The notes: generated from the sequence alone by a model not told the origin. A stretch of 64,000 bases of DNA from Rhodobacteraceae bacterium CCMM004 (GCA_004005435.1 RZWH01000003.1:434001-498000), one strand, 5' to 3'; numbered from the stretch's first letter, positions 33,695-43,704 are shown. Translations and numbers: made by a program.

Positions 33695-35938
33695 ATGGCC
33701 GATCAAACCGACATCGAGAGCCGCAAGCTCCTGCGCCGGTTGCGCGAGGCCATGGCGGAAGACAGCGCCGGACAGGCGCGGCTCGACCGCATCACCCATC
33801 TGATCGCCGATTCGATGAACACCGAGGTGTGCTCGATCTACCTGTTCCGCGACGCCGAGACGCTGGAGTTGTGCGCCACCGAGGGGCTCCGCCCCGAGGC
33901 GGTGCATCAGACGCGGATGCGCATGGGCGAGGGTCTGGTCGGCCGCGTGGCGCGGCAGGCCCGGCCGGTGAACACCGCCGACGCCCCGTCCGAGCGCGGG
34001 TTTCGGTTCATGCCCGAGACGGGGGAGGAGCGGTTCTCGTCCTTCCTCGGCGTGCCGATCCAGCGGCTGGGGGAACGGCTGGGCGTCCTGGTGGTGCAGT
34101 CGCGCGAGGCGCGGGAGTATTCCGAGGACGAGGTCTATGCGCTCGAAGTCGTGGCGATGGTCCTGGCCGAGATGACCGAGCTCGGCGCCTTCACCGGCGA
34201 GGGCGCGGCGCTCCAGGCCCGCCACACCCAGCCCGTGAGCTATCGGGGCGCCACGGCGCAGGAGGGCGCGGCCATGGGTCAGGTGTGGCTTCACGAACCG
34301 CGGGTCGTGGTGACGAATCCCATCGCCGACGACGTCGAGGCCGAGACCCAGCGCCTGACCGAGGCTGTGGACCAGCTGCGCCTGTCGGTGGACGACCTGC
34401 TGGCGGCCGTGCCCAAGGGCGACAAGGACCAGCGCGAGATCCTGGAGACCTATCGGATGTTTGCCCATTCCCGCGGCTGGACGCGGCGGATGACGGCGTC
34501 GGTCGAGCGCGGGCTCTCGGCCGAGGCGGCGGTGGAGAAGGAACAGTCGGCCGCCCGCACCCGCCTGCAATCCCAGCCCGACGCCTACATGCGCGAGCGG
34601 CTCAACGACCTCGACGACCTGTCGAACCGGCTGCTGCGCATCCTCACGGGACAGGGCGGCGACACCGGCGCGCAGATGCCCGACCGCCCGATCCTGGTGG
34701 CGCGCAATATCGGTCCCGGAGAGCTGTTGGACTACGGTCGGTCGCTGCGCGGGATCGTGCTGGAGCAGGGGTCGGTGGGCAGCCATGCCACCATCGTCGC
34801 CCGGGCGCTGGCGATCCCGCTCGTCATCCACGCCCGCGGGATCTCGACCGAGGCGCTGAACGGCGACGCCATCCTCGTGGACGGGGACCAGGGCATCGTT
34901 CATCTGCGTCCCGAAGAGAACGTCGCCTCAGCCTTTCGCGACAAGATGGCGATGCGGGCCAAGGCGCAGGAGCGCTATGCCGATCTGCGAGAGAAGCCGG
35001 CCCAGGCGCTCTGCGGCACCACGGTGCGGCTGATGATGAACGCGGGACTGATGGCCGACTTGCCCAGCCTCGAAGGGTCGGGCGCCGAGGGCGTCGGACT
35101 TTTTCGCACCGAGCTCCAGTTCCTGGCCCGCAACAAGGTGCCTCGCCGCGGCGATCTGGCCGCCCTTTACGGCCGGGTCATGGACGCCGCCAAGGGGCGC
35201 AAGGTGGTCTTCCGCACCCTCGACATCGGCTCGGACAAGGTCCTGCCCTACATGAAGCGCGAGGAGGAGCCGAACCCGGCGTTGGGCTGGCGCGCGATCC
35301 GGGTGGGGCTGGACAAGAAGGGCGTGATGCGGATGCAGCTCCAGGCGCTGATCCGTGCCGCCGCGGGCCGCCCCCTGAGCGTCATGTTTCCCTTCGTCGC
35401 GCAGTTCGACGAATACCGCGCCGCCCGCCAGCACCTCCTCGACGAGCTGGAGCGCGAGCGCAAGCTCGGCCATGTGCTGCCGTCGGAGGTCGAGATCGGG
35501 GCGATGCTGGAGACCCCCAGCCTCGCCTTCGCCCCGCGGCAGTTCTTCGAGATGGCAGACTTCGTCTCCATCGGCGGCAACGACCTCAAGCAGTTCTTCT
35601 TTGCCGCCGACCGCGAGAACGAACGCGTGCGCCGCCGCTACGACACGCTCAACGTCAGCTTTCTGACGCTGATCGAGCACATCGTGAAGCGCTGCGCCGA
35701 GACCGGAACGCCGCTCAGCTTCTGCGGCGAGGACGCGGGGCGGCCGGTGGAGGCGATGTGTTTCGCCGCCATGGGGCTCAGGACGTTGTCGATGCGGCCG
35801 GCGTCGATCGGGCCGGTCAAGAGCCTCTTGCGGCGGGTGAACCTCGACGAGGCGAAGGAGGCCATCGACGCGGCGCGAGGATCGGGCGACCAGTCCGTGC
35901 GCCCGGCGGTGATGGAGTGGCTGCGCGGCCTGGGGTGA
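33695..35938 (+). CDS. ptsP: Phosphoenolpyruvate--protein phosphotransferase PtsP (nitrogen PTS enzyme I)
   Basis: A 747-aa enzyme I of the nitrogen-related PTS. An N-terminal GAF domain (about 15-165, 'RLDRITHLIADSMNTEVCSIYLFRD') distinguishes PtsP from sugar enzyme I. The phosphohistidine domain has 'GSVGSHATIVARALAIP' with the active His; the PEP-binding TIM barrel has 'GLFRTELQFL', 'GAMLETPSLAF', 'FVSIGGNDLKQFFFAADREN' and the catalytic Cys in 'SFCGEDAGRP'. It passes phosphate from PEP to NPr and on to EIIA-Ntr, a regulatory cascade for nitrogen, carbon and potassium status. The ATG at 33695 begins the GAF-type N-terminus; upstream sequence is shadow. Confidence 0.96.
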   Translation: MADQTDIESRKLLRRLREAMAEDSAGQARLDRITHLIADSMNTEVCSIYLFRDAETLELCATEGLRPEAVHQTRMRMGEGLVGRVARQARPVNTADAPSERGFRFMPETGEERFSSFLGVPIQRLGERLGVLVVQSREAREYSEDEVYALEVVAMVLAEMTELGAFTGEGAALQARHTQPVSYRGATAQEGAAMGQVWLHEPRVVVTNPIADDVEAETQRLTEAVDQLRLSVDDLLAAVPKGDKDQREILETYRMFAHSRGWTRRMTASVERGLSAEAAVEKEQSAARTRLQSQPDAYMRERLNDLDDLSNRLLRILTGQGGDTGAQMPDRPILVARNIGPGELLDYGRSLRGIVLEQGSVGSHATIVARALAIPLVIHARGISTEALNGDAILVDGDQGIVHLRPEENVASAFRDKMAMRAKAQERYADLREKPAQALCGTTVRLMMNAGLMADLPSLEGSGAEGVGLFRTELQFLARNKVPRRGDLAALYGRVMDAAKGRKVVFRTLDIGSDKVLPYMKREEEPNPALGWRAIRVGLDKKGVMRMQLQALIRAAAGRPLSVMFPFVAQFDEYRAARQHLLDELERERKLGHVLPSEVEIGAMLETPSLAFAPRQFFEMADFVSIGGNDLKQFFFAADRENERVRRRYDTLNVSFLTLIEHIVKRCAETGTPLSFCGEDAGRPVEAMCFAAMGLRTLSMRPASIGPVKSLLRRVNLDEAKEAIDAARGSGDQSVRPAVMEWLRGLG

Positions 35939-35945
35939 GACGGGC

Positions 35946-35964
35946 GATTTTTCGTCGAAAAATC
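35946..35964. repeat. Palindrome GATTTTTCGTCGAAAAATC
   Basis: A 9-1-9 palindrome eight bases after the ptsP stop. Its near-identical partner lies at 36034-36052 with the central base inverted (CGTCG versus CGACG). Both sit between the convergent ptsP and EcsC genes, where they could serve as bidirectional transcript ends. Confidence 0.65.
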
Positions 35965-36033
35965 TCCGTGCCGCCGGGTCGGGCGGTGCGGTCCGCAGCC
36001 ACGTTCGCCAAGCCAAGGATCGGGCTGCCGCGG

Positions 36034-36052
36034 GATTTTTCGACGAAAAATC
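36034..36052. repeat. Palindrome GATTTTTCGACGAAAAATC
   Basis: The partner of the palindrome at 35946-35964, extended by one more matching base on each side (36033-36053). AT-rich arms in a 70 % GC genome make it conspicuous. The two are separated by about 70 bases of ordinary sequence. Confidence 0.65.
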
Positions 36053-36088
36053 CTGCCGGACATCGCGCGATGTCCGGTTCCCCGCGGC

Positions 36089-36874
36089 TCAGGCGATGCG
36101 CTTGGGTGGGTCGACGCGCAGCCGGAACTCGCGCAACAGGACGTCGACCTCCAGGCCGCTGTCGCGGGCCAGCCGGCGCAGCCCGAAATAGACCCGCGCC
36201 ATCTCCTGATAGTAGCTGGTGAAGGCATAGTTGGTGGCCGCGCCCGCCACGGCCCCGATCACCGGCACGGTCTGGGCGGCGAGCTTTTGGCCCAGCACCG
36301 TGGCCAGGCGCGGCGCGATCCGCGCGATCAGCCCGTGCACCGCGGCCCCCGTGAGGGTGATCCGCGTGGTCAGGAAGGCGACGTCGGTGCCATCGTCCCG
36401 CGCCAGGGGCCCGGCGGCGGCGAAGACCTGGAGGCATTGCATCCGCACCGTCCGGTCTTCGGGGTCGAAGCCTTCGTCGGCGGCGATGCCCTGAATCGCG
36501 CGCAACAGCACCGTGGTCGTCACCGGCAGTTCGGCCAGCGCCGTGGGCAGCCCGCCGAAGCCGCCCGCGGCCCCCATGGCCGTGGTCGCCACGGTGTTCA
36601 GCCAGTCCGAGCCGTCGCGCAGCCGGTTGCGGCTGGCATGGGCGGCGTCAAACGCCACCTCCAGCGCCTTGCGGGTGGCCTGGTCCAACTGCGTGCGGAC
36701 CGGCCCCGGCAGCCGTTCGAGCAAGTTCTCGGCCTGCCCGCCCACGAGGCCCAAGACCTGCATCCCGATCCCGTCGGCACCGCGAAAGCGGTCGGCGAGG
36801 CGGTCGAGGGCGGCGGACACTTCTGGCGTCAGCTCGCGGACGGGTTCGGGGCGGGTTTCGGCGGTCTGGTCCAT
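36089..36874 (-). CDS. EcsC family protein
   Basis: A 261-aa protein of the EcsC family, recognised by 'QATRKALEVAFDAAHASRN', 'ATTAMGAAGGFGGLPTALAELPVTTTVLLRAI', 'DEGFDPEDRTVRMQCLQVFA' and the C-terminal 'VPVIGAVAGAATNYAFTSYYQEMARVYFGLRRLARD'. Two hydrophobic glycine-rich stretches suggest membrane association. In Bacillus EcsC lies beside an ABC transporter and affects secretion; in proteobacteria the role is unknown. It is convergent with ptsP. Confidence 0.9.
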   Translation of the reverse strand: MDQTAETRPEPVRELTPEVSAALDRLADRFRGADGIGMQVLGLVGGQAENLLERLPGPVRTQLDQATRKALEVAFDAAHASRNRLRDGSDWLNTVATTAMGAAGGFGGLPTALAELPVTTTVLLRAIQGIAADEGFDPEDRTVRMQCLQVFAAAGPLARDDGTDVAFLTTRITLTGAAVHGLIARIAPRLATVLGQKLAAQTVPVIGAVAGAATNYAFTSYYQEMARVYFGLRRLARDSGLEVDVLLREFRLRVDPPKRIA

Positions 36875-36914
36875 GCCCCAGAATGTGGGGGATCGCGCGG
36901 CGATTGCAATCGTC

Positions 36915-37406
36915 TCATGGCCGCCATTGCCCGACCGGCCCCGCCACGCCGTCCCACGCCCCCGGAACCAGGGGCAGGCCCAGCACGCGGGCGGGGTTGG
37001 TCGGCGGCGGCATCTCGACGCCGTCCAGCCGGGAGAATCCGAAGCGGCCGTAATAGGGCGCGTCGCCCACCAAAAGCACCCGGCGGTGGCCCGCGGCAGC
37101 CGCGCGCCCGAGGCTCTCTTGCAGCATCAGCGCGCCCAGCCCCTCGCCCTGGCGCGTCGGATGCACCGCGATCGGACCGAGGAGCAGCGCCGCCGCCTCG
37201 CCCACCCGCACCGGCCAATAGCGGATCGCTGCGGCCAGCACGCCGTCGGGATCCCGCGCCACGCAGCATAGGCCGGCCAATGGCGCCACGCCCTCGCGCA
37301 GACGATAGCTCGACAGCGCCTCGCGCCCTGGCGCAAAGCACAGGTCGAAGAGCGCCTCGACCTCCCAGGCGTCGCCCGGCTCTTCCCGCCTCAGATCGTA
37401 TGCCAC
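36915..37406 (-). CDS. GNAT family N-acetyltransferase
   Basis: A 163-aa GNAT with acetyl-CoA binding motif A as 'LLLGPIAVHPTRQGEGLGALMLQESLGRAAAAG' and motif B as 'RRVLLVGDAPYYGRFGFSRLDG', closest to the YhbS-type ('GDxxYYxRFGF') acetyltransferases. I prefer the GTG at 37406 because it has a GAAAGGGCAGG-type ribosome binding site; the ATG at 37442 adds 12 residues but has none. The substrate is unknown. It is divergent from the flavin-reductase-like gene. Confidence 0.9.
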   Translation of the reverse strand: MAYDLRREEPGDAWEVEALFDLCFAPGREALSSYRLREGVAPLAGLCCVARDPDGVLAAAIRYWPVRVGEAAALLLGPIAVHPTRQGEGLGALMLQESLGRAAAAGHRRVLLVGDAPYYGRFGFSRLDGVEMPPPTNPARVLGLPLVPGAWDGVAGPVGQWRP

Positions 37407-37480
37407 CGCGCCTGCCCTTTCGACTGGCCGCGCGCCTAGCATGGGGGTAGGTCGGGGGGCAATCAGATCGCGAGGCCCCG

Positions 37481-38086
37481 ATGTTCTACCGCCCCGAAGA
37501 CGGCCACGGACTGCCGCACAATCCGTTCAACGCCATCGTCACGCCGCGGCCCATCGGCTGGATTTCCACCCGCGGGGCCGACGGGTCGGAGAACCTGGCG
37601 CCCTACTCGTTCTTCAACGCCGTGGCCTACGTGCCGCCGCAGGTCATGTTCGCCTCGACCAGTGCCAAGCCCGACCGCGACGGCACCAAGGACAGCGTCG
37701 CCAACATCCGCGAAACGTCGGTGTTCTGCGTGAACGTGGTGGAGTACGCCATGCGCGACGTGATGAACCTGACTTCGGGCCCCTGGCCGCGCGAGGTGGA
37801 CGAGTTCAACAAGGCCGATGTGGCACGGGAGGCGTGCGAAACCATCGCCTGCTCGCGCGTGGCCGACGCGCCGGCGAACCTCGAATGCCGTCTGACCCAG
37901 ATCGTCCAGCTGCCTGGCGACGCGAATGTCGTGGTCTTCGGCGAGGTGACGGGCGTGCATCTGCGCGACGATTGCCTGCGCGACGGCCTCTTCGACGTGA
38001 CCACGTTCCAACCCCTGACCCGCCTAGGCTACCGCGACTACAGCCGGATCACCGAGGTGTTCCGCATCGAGCGCCCGGGCGAGTAG
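37481..38086 (+). CDS. Flavin reductase-like FMN-binding protein
   Basis: A 201-aa split-barrel flavoprotein of the flavin-reductase-like (DIM6/NTAB) family. 'NPFNAIVTPRPIGWISTRGADGSENLAPYSFFNAVAYVPPQVMFAS' is the family's FMN-binding start, with 'KDSVANIRETSVFCVNVV' following. Members reduce or carry FMN, some as part of two-component oxygenases; no oxygenase partner is adjacent, so the role is open. Confidence 0.92.
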   Translation: MFYRPEDGHGLPHNPFNAIVTPRPIGWISTRGADGSENLAPYSFFNAVAYVPPQVMFASTSAKPDRDGTKDSVANIRETSVFCVNVVEYAMRDVMNLTSGPWPREVDEFNKADVAREACETIACSRVADAPANLECRLTQIVQLPGDANVVVFGEVTGVHLRDDCLRDGLFDVTTFQPLTRLGYRDYSRITEVFRIERPGE

Positions 38087-38258
38087 CGGCGGAGCGGCGC
38101 ACGTGATCGGTAGAGCGGGCTCGGCGTGAAACGCCCCCGTTAGGAAAGACGGCCGCGTTGCCGCGCGGGCCGCCGGGCGGGTGCGCCTGGGCGCGGCGAT
38201 TCCACTCCTCTCCATTCTGCGCTACCGTGATGCAGCGGGCCGATGCCGGGAGGGTCCG

Positions 38259-39368
38259 ATGGCGCGGGCCAACATGCGCGATCTGAGCTTTGCGACGTTC
38301 AACCTGAGGAACCTCCAGGTTCCCGGGGGCGTGACCTATGGACCGGGGCCAGACCTGGCGGACGACGCCGCCGGGCGCGCCGCCTACGACCGGCGCATCG
38401 CCTGGATCGCCGCGCAGATCCGGCGCCTCGACGCAAGGATCATCGGGTTTCAGGAGCTCTGGGCCCGGCAGGCGCTGGTCGATGCGTTCGACCGGGCCGG
38501 GCTGACCGACGCCTATGATCTCATCGCCCGCGACGCGCCGGGGCGTGGCCGCCCGCAGGTGGCGCTGGCCGTCCGCAAGGACCGCCGCGGACGCAGCCTT
38601 GTCGACGCGGGCGCCGGTTGGATCGCCGCGTTTCCGCCCAGTTTCCGCCTCGACGGCCTGCGCGAGACCGACGGCGCGGAAGAAGAGATCACGGTGACGG
38701 TCGACGCCTTCTCCCGCCCACTCCTGCGCGCGACGATCCGGGCCGAGGGCGTGCGGCCAACGCCGCCGCCGGTCACGGTCCTGGTCGCGCACCTGAAGTC
38801 CAAGGGGCCGGCGCGCCTGTCCTTTGCCCGCCCGCGGGCGGAGGTGCTCGACCGGCACCCATCGCTGGCCCGGTCCGCCGCCAGCCATATCCGCCGGGTG
38901 ATGGAGGCGGGCGCGCTGCGGGTCCTGTTAGACGAAATCACCGCACCCGCCGATGACGACGCCCTATCGCCCACGGTGGTTCTGGGCGATCTCAACGACG
39001 ACACGTTGTCGGTGACGAACGAGATGATCTCGGCCCAGCCCACCTATCGCGTGGCGGCCAAGGGCCGGGCGGGCTCACGCACCAACCGCGGCCTCTACTC
39101 GGTGGAGCGGCTACAGCAGTTCCGCTCGATGCGGCACGTCTACTACACCTACATCTACAAGCATAAGCGCGAGAGCCTCGACCACATCCTGGTCAGCGAA
39201 GAGTTCTACGACCACTCCCTGCGGCGGCAGTGGTCGTTCCGCGAGATGGAGGTCTACAACGACCACCTCAACCGCCCCGAACTGGAAGAGACCGAAGGCG
39301 CCAGCGACCATGGGCTGGTCCGCGCCGCATTCGACTGGAACCCGATGCCGCGGGACGCCGAAGCCTGA
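38259..39368 (+). CDS. Endonuclease/exonuclease/phosphatase (EEP) family protein
   Basis: A 369-aa EEP-fold protein. 'LSFATFNLRNLQVPGG' at the start, 'RIIGFQELWARQALVDAF' with the metal-binding Glu, 'PTVVLGDLNDDTLSVTNEM' (GDLND) and the C-terminal 'GASDHGLVRAAF' (SDH) are the family's metal and catalytic motifs. A positively charged region 'YYTYIYKHKRESLDHILVSEEF' precedes the end. No signal peptide is seen, so it is likely cytoplasmic. Either a nuclease or a phosphodiesterase; the sequence does not decide. The ATG at 38259 has a GGGAGGG ribosome binding site. Confidence 0.9.
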   Translation: MARANMRDLSFATFNLRNLQVPGGVTYGPGPDLADDAAGRAAYDRRIAWIAAQIRRLDARIIGFQELWARQALVDAFDRAGLTDAYDLIARDAPGRGRPQVALAVRKDRRGRSLVDAGAGWIAAFPPSFRLDGLRETDGAEEEITVTVDAFSRPLLRATIRAEGVRPTPPPVTVLVAHLKSKGPARLSFARPRAEVLDRHPSLARSAASHIRRVMEAGALRVLLDEITAPADDDALSPTVVLGDLNDDTLSVTNEMISAQPTYRVAAKGRAGSRTNRGLYSVERLQQFRSMRHVYYTYIYKHKRESLDHILVSEEFYDHSLRRQWSFREMEVYNDHLNRPELEETEGASDHGLVRAAFDWNPMPRDAEA

Positions 39369-39378
39369 GCCCGGCGGT

Positions 39379-40998
39379 TCAGTGCCCGCCGGCCAACTGC
39401 CCCGTGCGCACGCCATAATTCACCGCGATCTGGTAGTCGGGGTCGTCGTCGCTGTCGACGACGAGCTGGCCCGCCTTTTTCAGCAGGTAGTGGCAGTCGC
39501 GGCTGAGATGGCGCAGCTCCACCGTCTTGCCCTCGGCCTCGTATCTCTGCGCCACGGTCTCGATGGCGGTCAGGGCGGACTGGTCTGCGACGCGGCTGTC
39601 GGCGAAGTCGACAATCACGCGCGAGGGATCGGTCGCGGGCTGGAACATCTCAAGAAATCCCTCGGCCGAGCCGAAGAACAAGGGCCCCTGCACCTGGTAG
39701 ACCCGTGCGCCCTCGGGCGTGTCGTAGGTGCGGGCGCGGATGCGTGTGGCGTTCTGCCAGGCATAGGCCAGCGCGCTGACGATGACGCCGACGACGACCG
39801 CGGTGGCCAGGTCGTAGGCCACGGTCACGCCCGTCACCAGCACGATGACGAACGCGTCGGTCAGCGGCACCTTGCGCAGGATCATCAGCGAGTTCCACGC
39901 GAAGGTGCCGATCACCACCATGAACATCACGCCGACCAGCGCGGCCAGCGGGATGATCTCGATCAGCGGCGCGGCGACCAGGATGAACGCCAGCAGGAAC
40001 AGCGCCGCCGAAATGCCGCTCAGCCGGGTGCGGCCGCCGGACTTTACGTTGATCATCGACTGGCCGATCATCGCGCACCCGCCCATGCCGCCGAAGACGC
40101 CGGTGACGGTGTTGGCCGCGCCCTGGGCCAGGCATTCGCGCGAGGCGCCGCCGCGCTGGCCGGTGATCTCGCCCACGAGGTTCAGCGTCAGCAGGCTCTC
40201 GATCAGGCCGATGGCGGCCAGGATGACCGCGTAGGGCAGGATGATCGTGAACGTCTCCCACGTCAGCGGCACCTGGGGGATGTGGAACGTGGGCAACCCG
40301 CCCTGGATCGACGCCATGTCGCCCACCCGCGGCACGTCCACGCCGAACACGATGACGATGGCGGCGGTGATGGCGATCCCGGCGAGCGGCGCGGGGATGG
40401 CGGTGGTCAGCTTCGGCAGCAGCCAGATGATCGCCATGGTCAGCGCCACCAGCGCCAGCATGATCCACAGGGGCGCGCCCGACAGCCATTCGCCGCCGGC
40501 CATGCCGTGGCCCGAGACCTCGGCCGTGCCCGGCACCTGGAACTGGGTCAACTGCGCCAGGAAGATCACGATGGCCAGCCCGTTGACGAAGCCCAGCATC
40601 ACCGGCGTCGGCACCAGCCGGATGAACTTGCCCCACCTGAGCAGCCCTGCGGCGATCTGGATCAGCCCCATCAGGACCACGGTGGCAAAGAGGTATTCGA
40701 CGCCGTGCTCGGCCACGAGGCTGACCATGACCACCGCCAGCGCGCCCGTGGCGCCCGAAATCATGCCAGGGCGACCGCCGAAGACGGCGGTGATCAGCCC
40801 GACGATGAACGCGGCATAGAGGCCGACCAGCGGGTGCACCCCGGCCACGAAGGCAAAGGCCACAGCCTCGGGCACCAGCGCAAGGGCGACGGTGAGGCCC
40901 GCCAGAAGCTCGATCTTCCAGCGGCCGAGATCGGGGCGCCCGCCGGGTGCGGTCCGGGCCAGATTGTCGCCGAACACGGCCATCAGGGTGCGGGTCAT
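39379..40998 (-). CDS. SulP-family anion transporter with STAS domain
   Basis: A 539-aa SLC26/SulP transporter. About 10-12 membrane segments lie between residues 25 and 410, with 'VALVPEAVAFAFVAGVHPLVGLYAAFI' and 'ISGATGALAVVMVSLVAEHG' as the conserved start, and 'QGAANTVTGVFGGMGGCAMIGQSMINVKSGGRTRLSG' near the middle. A cytoplasmic STAS domain follows (about 425-520: 'VYQVQGPLFFGSAEGFLEMF', 'VIVDFADSRVADQSALTAIE'). The substrate could be sulfate, bicarbonate or a dicarboxylate; no carbonic anhydrase is adjacent to favour bicarbonate. The C-terminal tail has charged 'DSDDDPDYQIA'. Confidence 0.93.
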   Translation of the reverse strand: MTRTLMAVFGDNLARTAPGGRPDLGRWKIELLAGLTVALALVPEAVAFAFVAGVHPLVGLYAAFIVGLITAVFGGRPGMISGATGALAVVMVSLVAEHGVEYLFATVVLMGLIQIAAGLLRWGKFIRLVPTPVMLGFVNGLAIVIFLAQLTQFQVPGTAEVSGHGMAGGEWLSGAPLWIMLALVALTMAIIWLLPKLTTAIPAPLAGIAITAAIVIVFGVDVPRVGDMASIQGGLPTFHIPQVPLTWETFTIILPYAVILAAIGLIESLLTLNLVGEITGQRGGASRECLAQGAANTVTGVFGGMGGCAMIGQSMINVKSGGRTRLSGISAALFLLAFILVAAPLIEIIPLAALVGVMFMVVIGTFAWNSLMILRKVPLTDAFVIVLVTGVTVAYDLATAVVVGVIVSALAYAWQNATRIRARTYDTPEGARVYQVQGPLFFGSAEGFLEMFQPATDPSRVIVDFADSRVADQSALTAIETVAQRYEAEGKTVELRHLSRDCHYLLKKAGQLVVDSDDDPDYQIAVNYGVRTGQLAGGH

Positions 40999-41125
40999 CG
41001 GGCCTCGCCTGTCGTCTCTTCGGGGGATGTGCGCATGAACTGGCGCTGTTAGCGCCCCCGCGCCCGGATTGCACGGTCTATTTTCGTATACCGGCCATGT
41101 GTGTGGCGGGAGGCTCGCCCGCGGC

Positions 41126-42013
41126 TCAGGTCGGATCCTCCTTGAGCTTGTGGCCCGAGACGTGGGTGAACCTGTTCTTGGCCCCGTCGCGCAGATAGAC
41201 CGAGTACTCGCCCCTGTCGCGCCTCTCTCGATGGCTCAGGCCGTCGGTCCAGAGGTCGCCCTGGTCGCTCCACATGATCCGTCGATGGGTGTTGGCGGGG
41301 GTGTCACGGCCCTGCCAGACACGGCCATGCGGGCCGGGGCCGAGCCGGTCAAGGACGCTGTCCTGCGTCACCTCGTGGGCGCCGAAGCGGATGGTGCTGT
41401 CGCACTGTCCGGCCATCTGGCGTTGCTTGTGCCGCCAGTCCTCGGCCTTCTGCTGTTCGGCGGTCAGCTTGCGCGGCGGCTTGGCCTTAACCTCCGGTGG
41501 GCGAGACCTGGCCGTGGCGACGCTGTGGCCCAAGGCGGCGGCCATCTGTGCCGCCGAAACGTCGGCGTCGCCTTCGTCCTCCTCCTCCTCCTTTCCGGAG
41601 GCCCGCGCGCCGCCCTTTGCGCTGGCGCCATGGGCGGGCGCCGCGGGCGTCTTCGGCACCGCCGCCGGCTTGGGCGCAGTCTCGTCCTTGGCGGCCTGGG
41701 CCCCGATCTCCTGGGCCAGCGCCTCCAGCGCCTGCGCCACCGCGGCCGCCTCCTGATAAGCGATCGGGCGGATGTAGCCGTCGAGCGTATCGGCCCACTG
41801 CCGCACCTTGGTCTTCATCGGCGGCTTGGGGTGCTTGCCTAGCTTGCCGTAGGCCGACGCGGCCTTGTCGAAGGCCGTGGTGACGCGGGTCTGGAGCGCC
41901 TGATAGCTGCCCGACCACCAGCCCGGATCGACCAGCGCCGTGGCCCCCATCAGGGAGTGGTTCCAACTGGGGTGGGCAAAGTCGGGCCGCCCTCTCTTCA
42001 GTTGCCTGCCCAT
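41126..42013 (-). CDS. Uncharacterised 295-aa protein with a disordered middle
   Basis: I do not recognise this protein. Three regions can be seen. An N-terminal aromatic/helical region (about 1-110) has 'HPSWNHSLMGATALVDPGWWSGSYQALQTRVTTAFDKAASAYGKLG' and 'QWADTLDGYIRPIAYQEAAAVAQALEALAQEIG'. A middle (about 115-215) is rich in Ala, Pro, Lys and Glu, including EEEEDEG, and is probably disordered. A C-terminal region (about 220-295) of mixed charge includes 'RIMWSDQGDLWTDG' and 'GEYSVYLRDGAKNRFTHVSGHKLKED', which could form a small beta-rich domain. No signal peptide or membrane segment is present. It is a single gene, divergent from mtnP across a promoter region with two inverted repeats. Confidence 0.75.
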   Translation of the reverse strand: MGRQLKRGRPDFAHPSWNHSLMGATALVDPGWWSGSYQALQTRVTTAFDKAASAYGKLGKHPKPPMKTKVRQWADTLDGYIRPIAYQEAAAVAQALEALAQEIGAQAAKDETAPKPAAVPKTPAAPAHGASAKGGARASGKEEEEDEGDADVSAAQMAAALGHSVATARSRPPEVKAKPPRKLTAEQQKAEDWRHKQRQMAGQCDSTIRFGAHEVTQDSVLDRLGPGPHGRVWQGRDTPANTHRRIMWSDQGDLWTDGLSHRERRDRGEYSVYLRDGAKNRFTHVSGHKLKEDPT

Positions 42014-42025
42014 GCGCCACCCCCC

Positions 42026-42041
42026 GGATCGCCTACGATCC
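42026..42041. promoter_or_regulatory. Inverted repeat GGATCG-N4-CGATCC
   Basis: A perfect 6-4-6 inverted repeat, GGATCGCCTACGATCC, 13 bases upstream of the unknown 295-aa gene and in the divergent region shared with mtnP. An operator or a 5' leader hairpin is possible. The second inverted repeat lies 12 bases further on. Confidence 0.4.
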
Positions 42042-42053
42042 GCACAGAGTAGC

Positions 42054-42067
42054 ATGTCTCAAGACAT
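42054..42067. promoter_or_regulatory. Inverted repeat ATGTCT-N2-AGACAT
   Basis: A perfect 6-2-6 dyad, ATGTCTCAAGACAT, AT-rich relative to its surroundings and centred in the 146-base gap between the unknown gene and mtnP. Its size and symmetry suit a dimeric repressor; the regulator is not identified. Confidence 0.45.
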
Positions 42068-42159
42068 AGCGCCCCATGGATTCGGCCGCACCGGCTTTTC
42101 CGCGGCGGCGGCGTCGGCTAGGCAGGGCGCAGAGCCGGACGCAGTGCAGGAGGCCAGCC

Positions 42160-43032
<873 letters not shown>

Positions 43033-43162
43033 CCCCCCGCCCGCGCGTGCCCGTTTTTCCGGCACGGCACGTATGCCCGGCCCCCTGCCCCGGCTTGGCG
43101 ATTGCGCGGGCGCGGGATTGCTGCCAGTGAGAGGACGGCCAGACCAAAGACGGAGCCGCGCG

Positions 43163-43702
43163 ATGCAGAAACGCCGCGAGATCAAAGACTACATCCGCAC
43201 CATCGTCGACTTCCCCCATGAGGGGATCCTGTTTCGCGACGTCACCACGCTGTTTGCCGATCCGCGGGGGTTCCGCATCTGCATCGACCAGCTCCTGGAC
43301 CCCTACGCGGGGATGCAAATCGACAAGGTCGTGGGGCTGGAGGCGCGCGGCTTTATCCTGGGCGGGGCCATCGCCCACCAGCTCACCGTCGGCTTCGTCC
43401 CGGTGCGCAAGAAGGGCAAGCTGCCGGGGGCGACGATCAGCGAGGATTACGAGCTGGAATACGGCAGCGCGGTCATGGAGATCCACGACGACGCGCTGAA
43501 GCCGGGGGAGAAGATCCTGCTGGTCGACGACCTCCTGGCCACAGGCGGAACGGCCGAGGCGGGGATCAAGCTGATCGAGCGGCTGGGGGCCGAGGTGGTG
43601 GGCAGCGCCTTCGTCATCGACCTGCCGGACCTGGGCGGCCGCGCGCGGCTAGAGGCGATGGGCCAGGATGTCCACGTGCTGGCCACCTTCGAAGGCGCCT
43701 GA
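43163..43702 (+). CDS. apt: Adenine phosphoribosyltransferase
   Basis: A 179-aa type I phosphoribosyltransferase that converts adenine and PRPP to AMP. The PRPP-binding motif is '[19 protein letters not shown]', and the N-terminal '[25 protein letters not shown]' and '[19 protein letters not shown]' are standard Apt sequence. It lies 130 bases after mtnP on the same strand, so methylthioadenosine breakdown and adenine salvage are probably co-expressed. Confidence 0.97.
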   Translation: MQKRREIKDYIRTIVDFPHEGILFRDVTTLFADPRGFRICIDQLLDPYAGMQIDKVVGLEARGFILGGAIAHQLTVGFVPVRKKGKLPGATISEDYELEYGSAVMEIHDDALKPGEKILLVDDLLATGGTAEAGIKLIERLGAEVVGSAFVIDLPDLGGRARLEAMGQDVHVLATFEGA

Positions 43703-43704
43703 GG

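Noticed and set aside
39310-41052. A 580-residue plus-strand frame opposite the SulP gene
   Set aside because: It is antisense to a clear membrane transporter and is made of His/Asp/Gln/Arg-rich low-complexity sequence.
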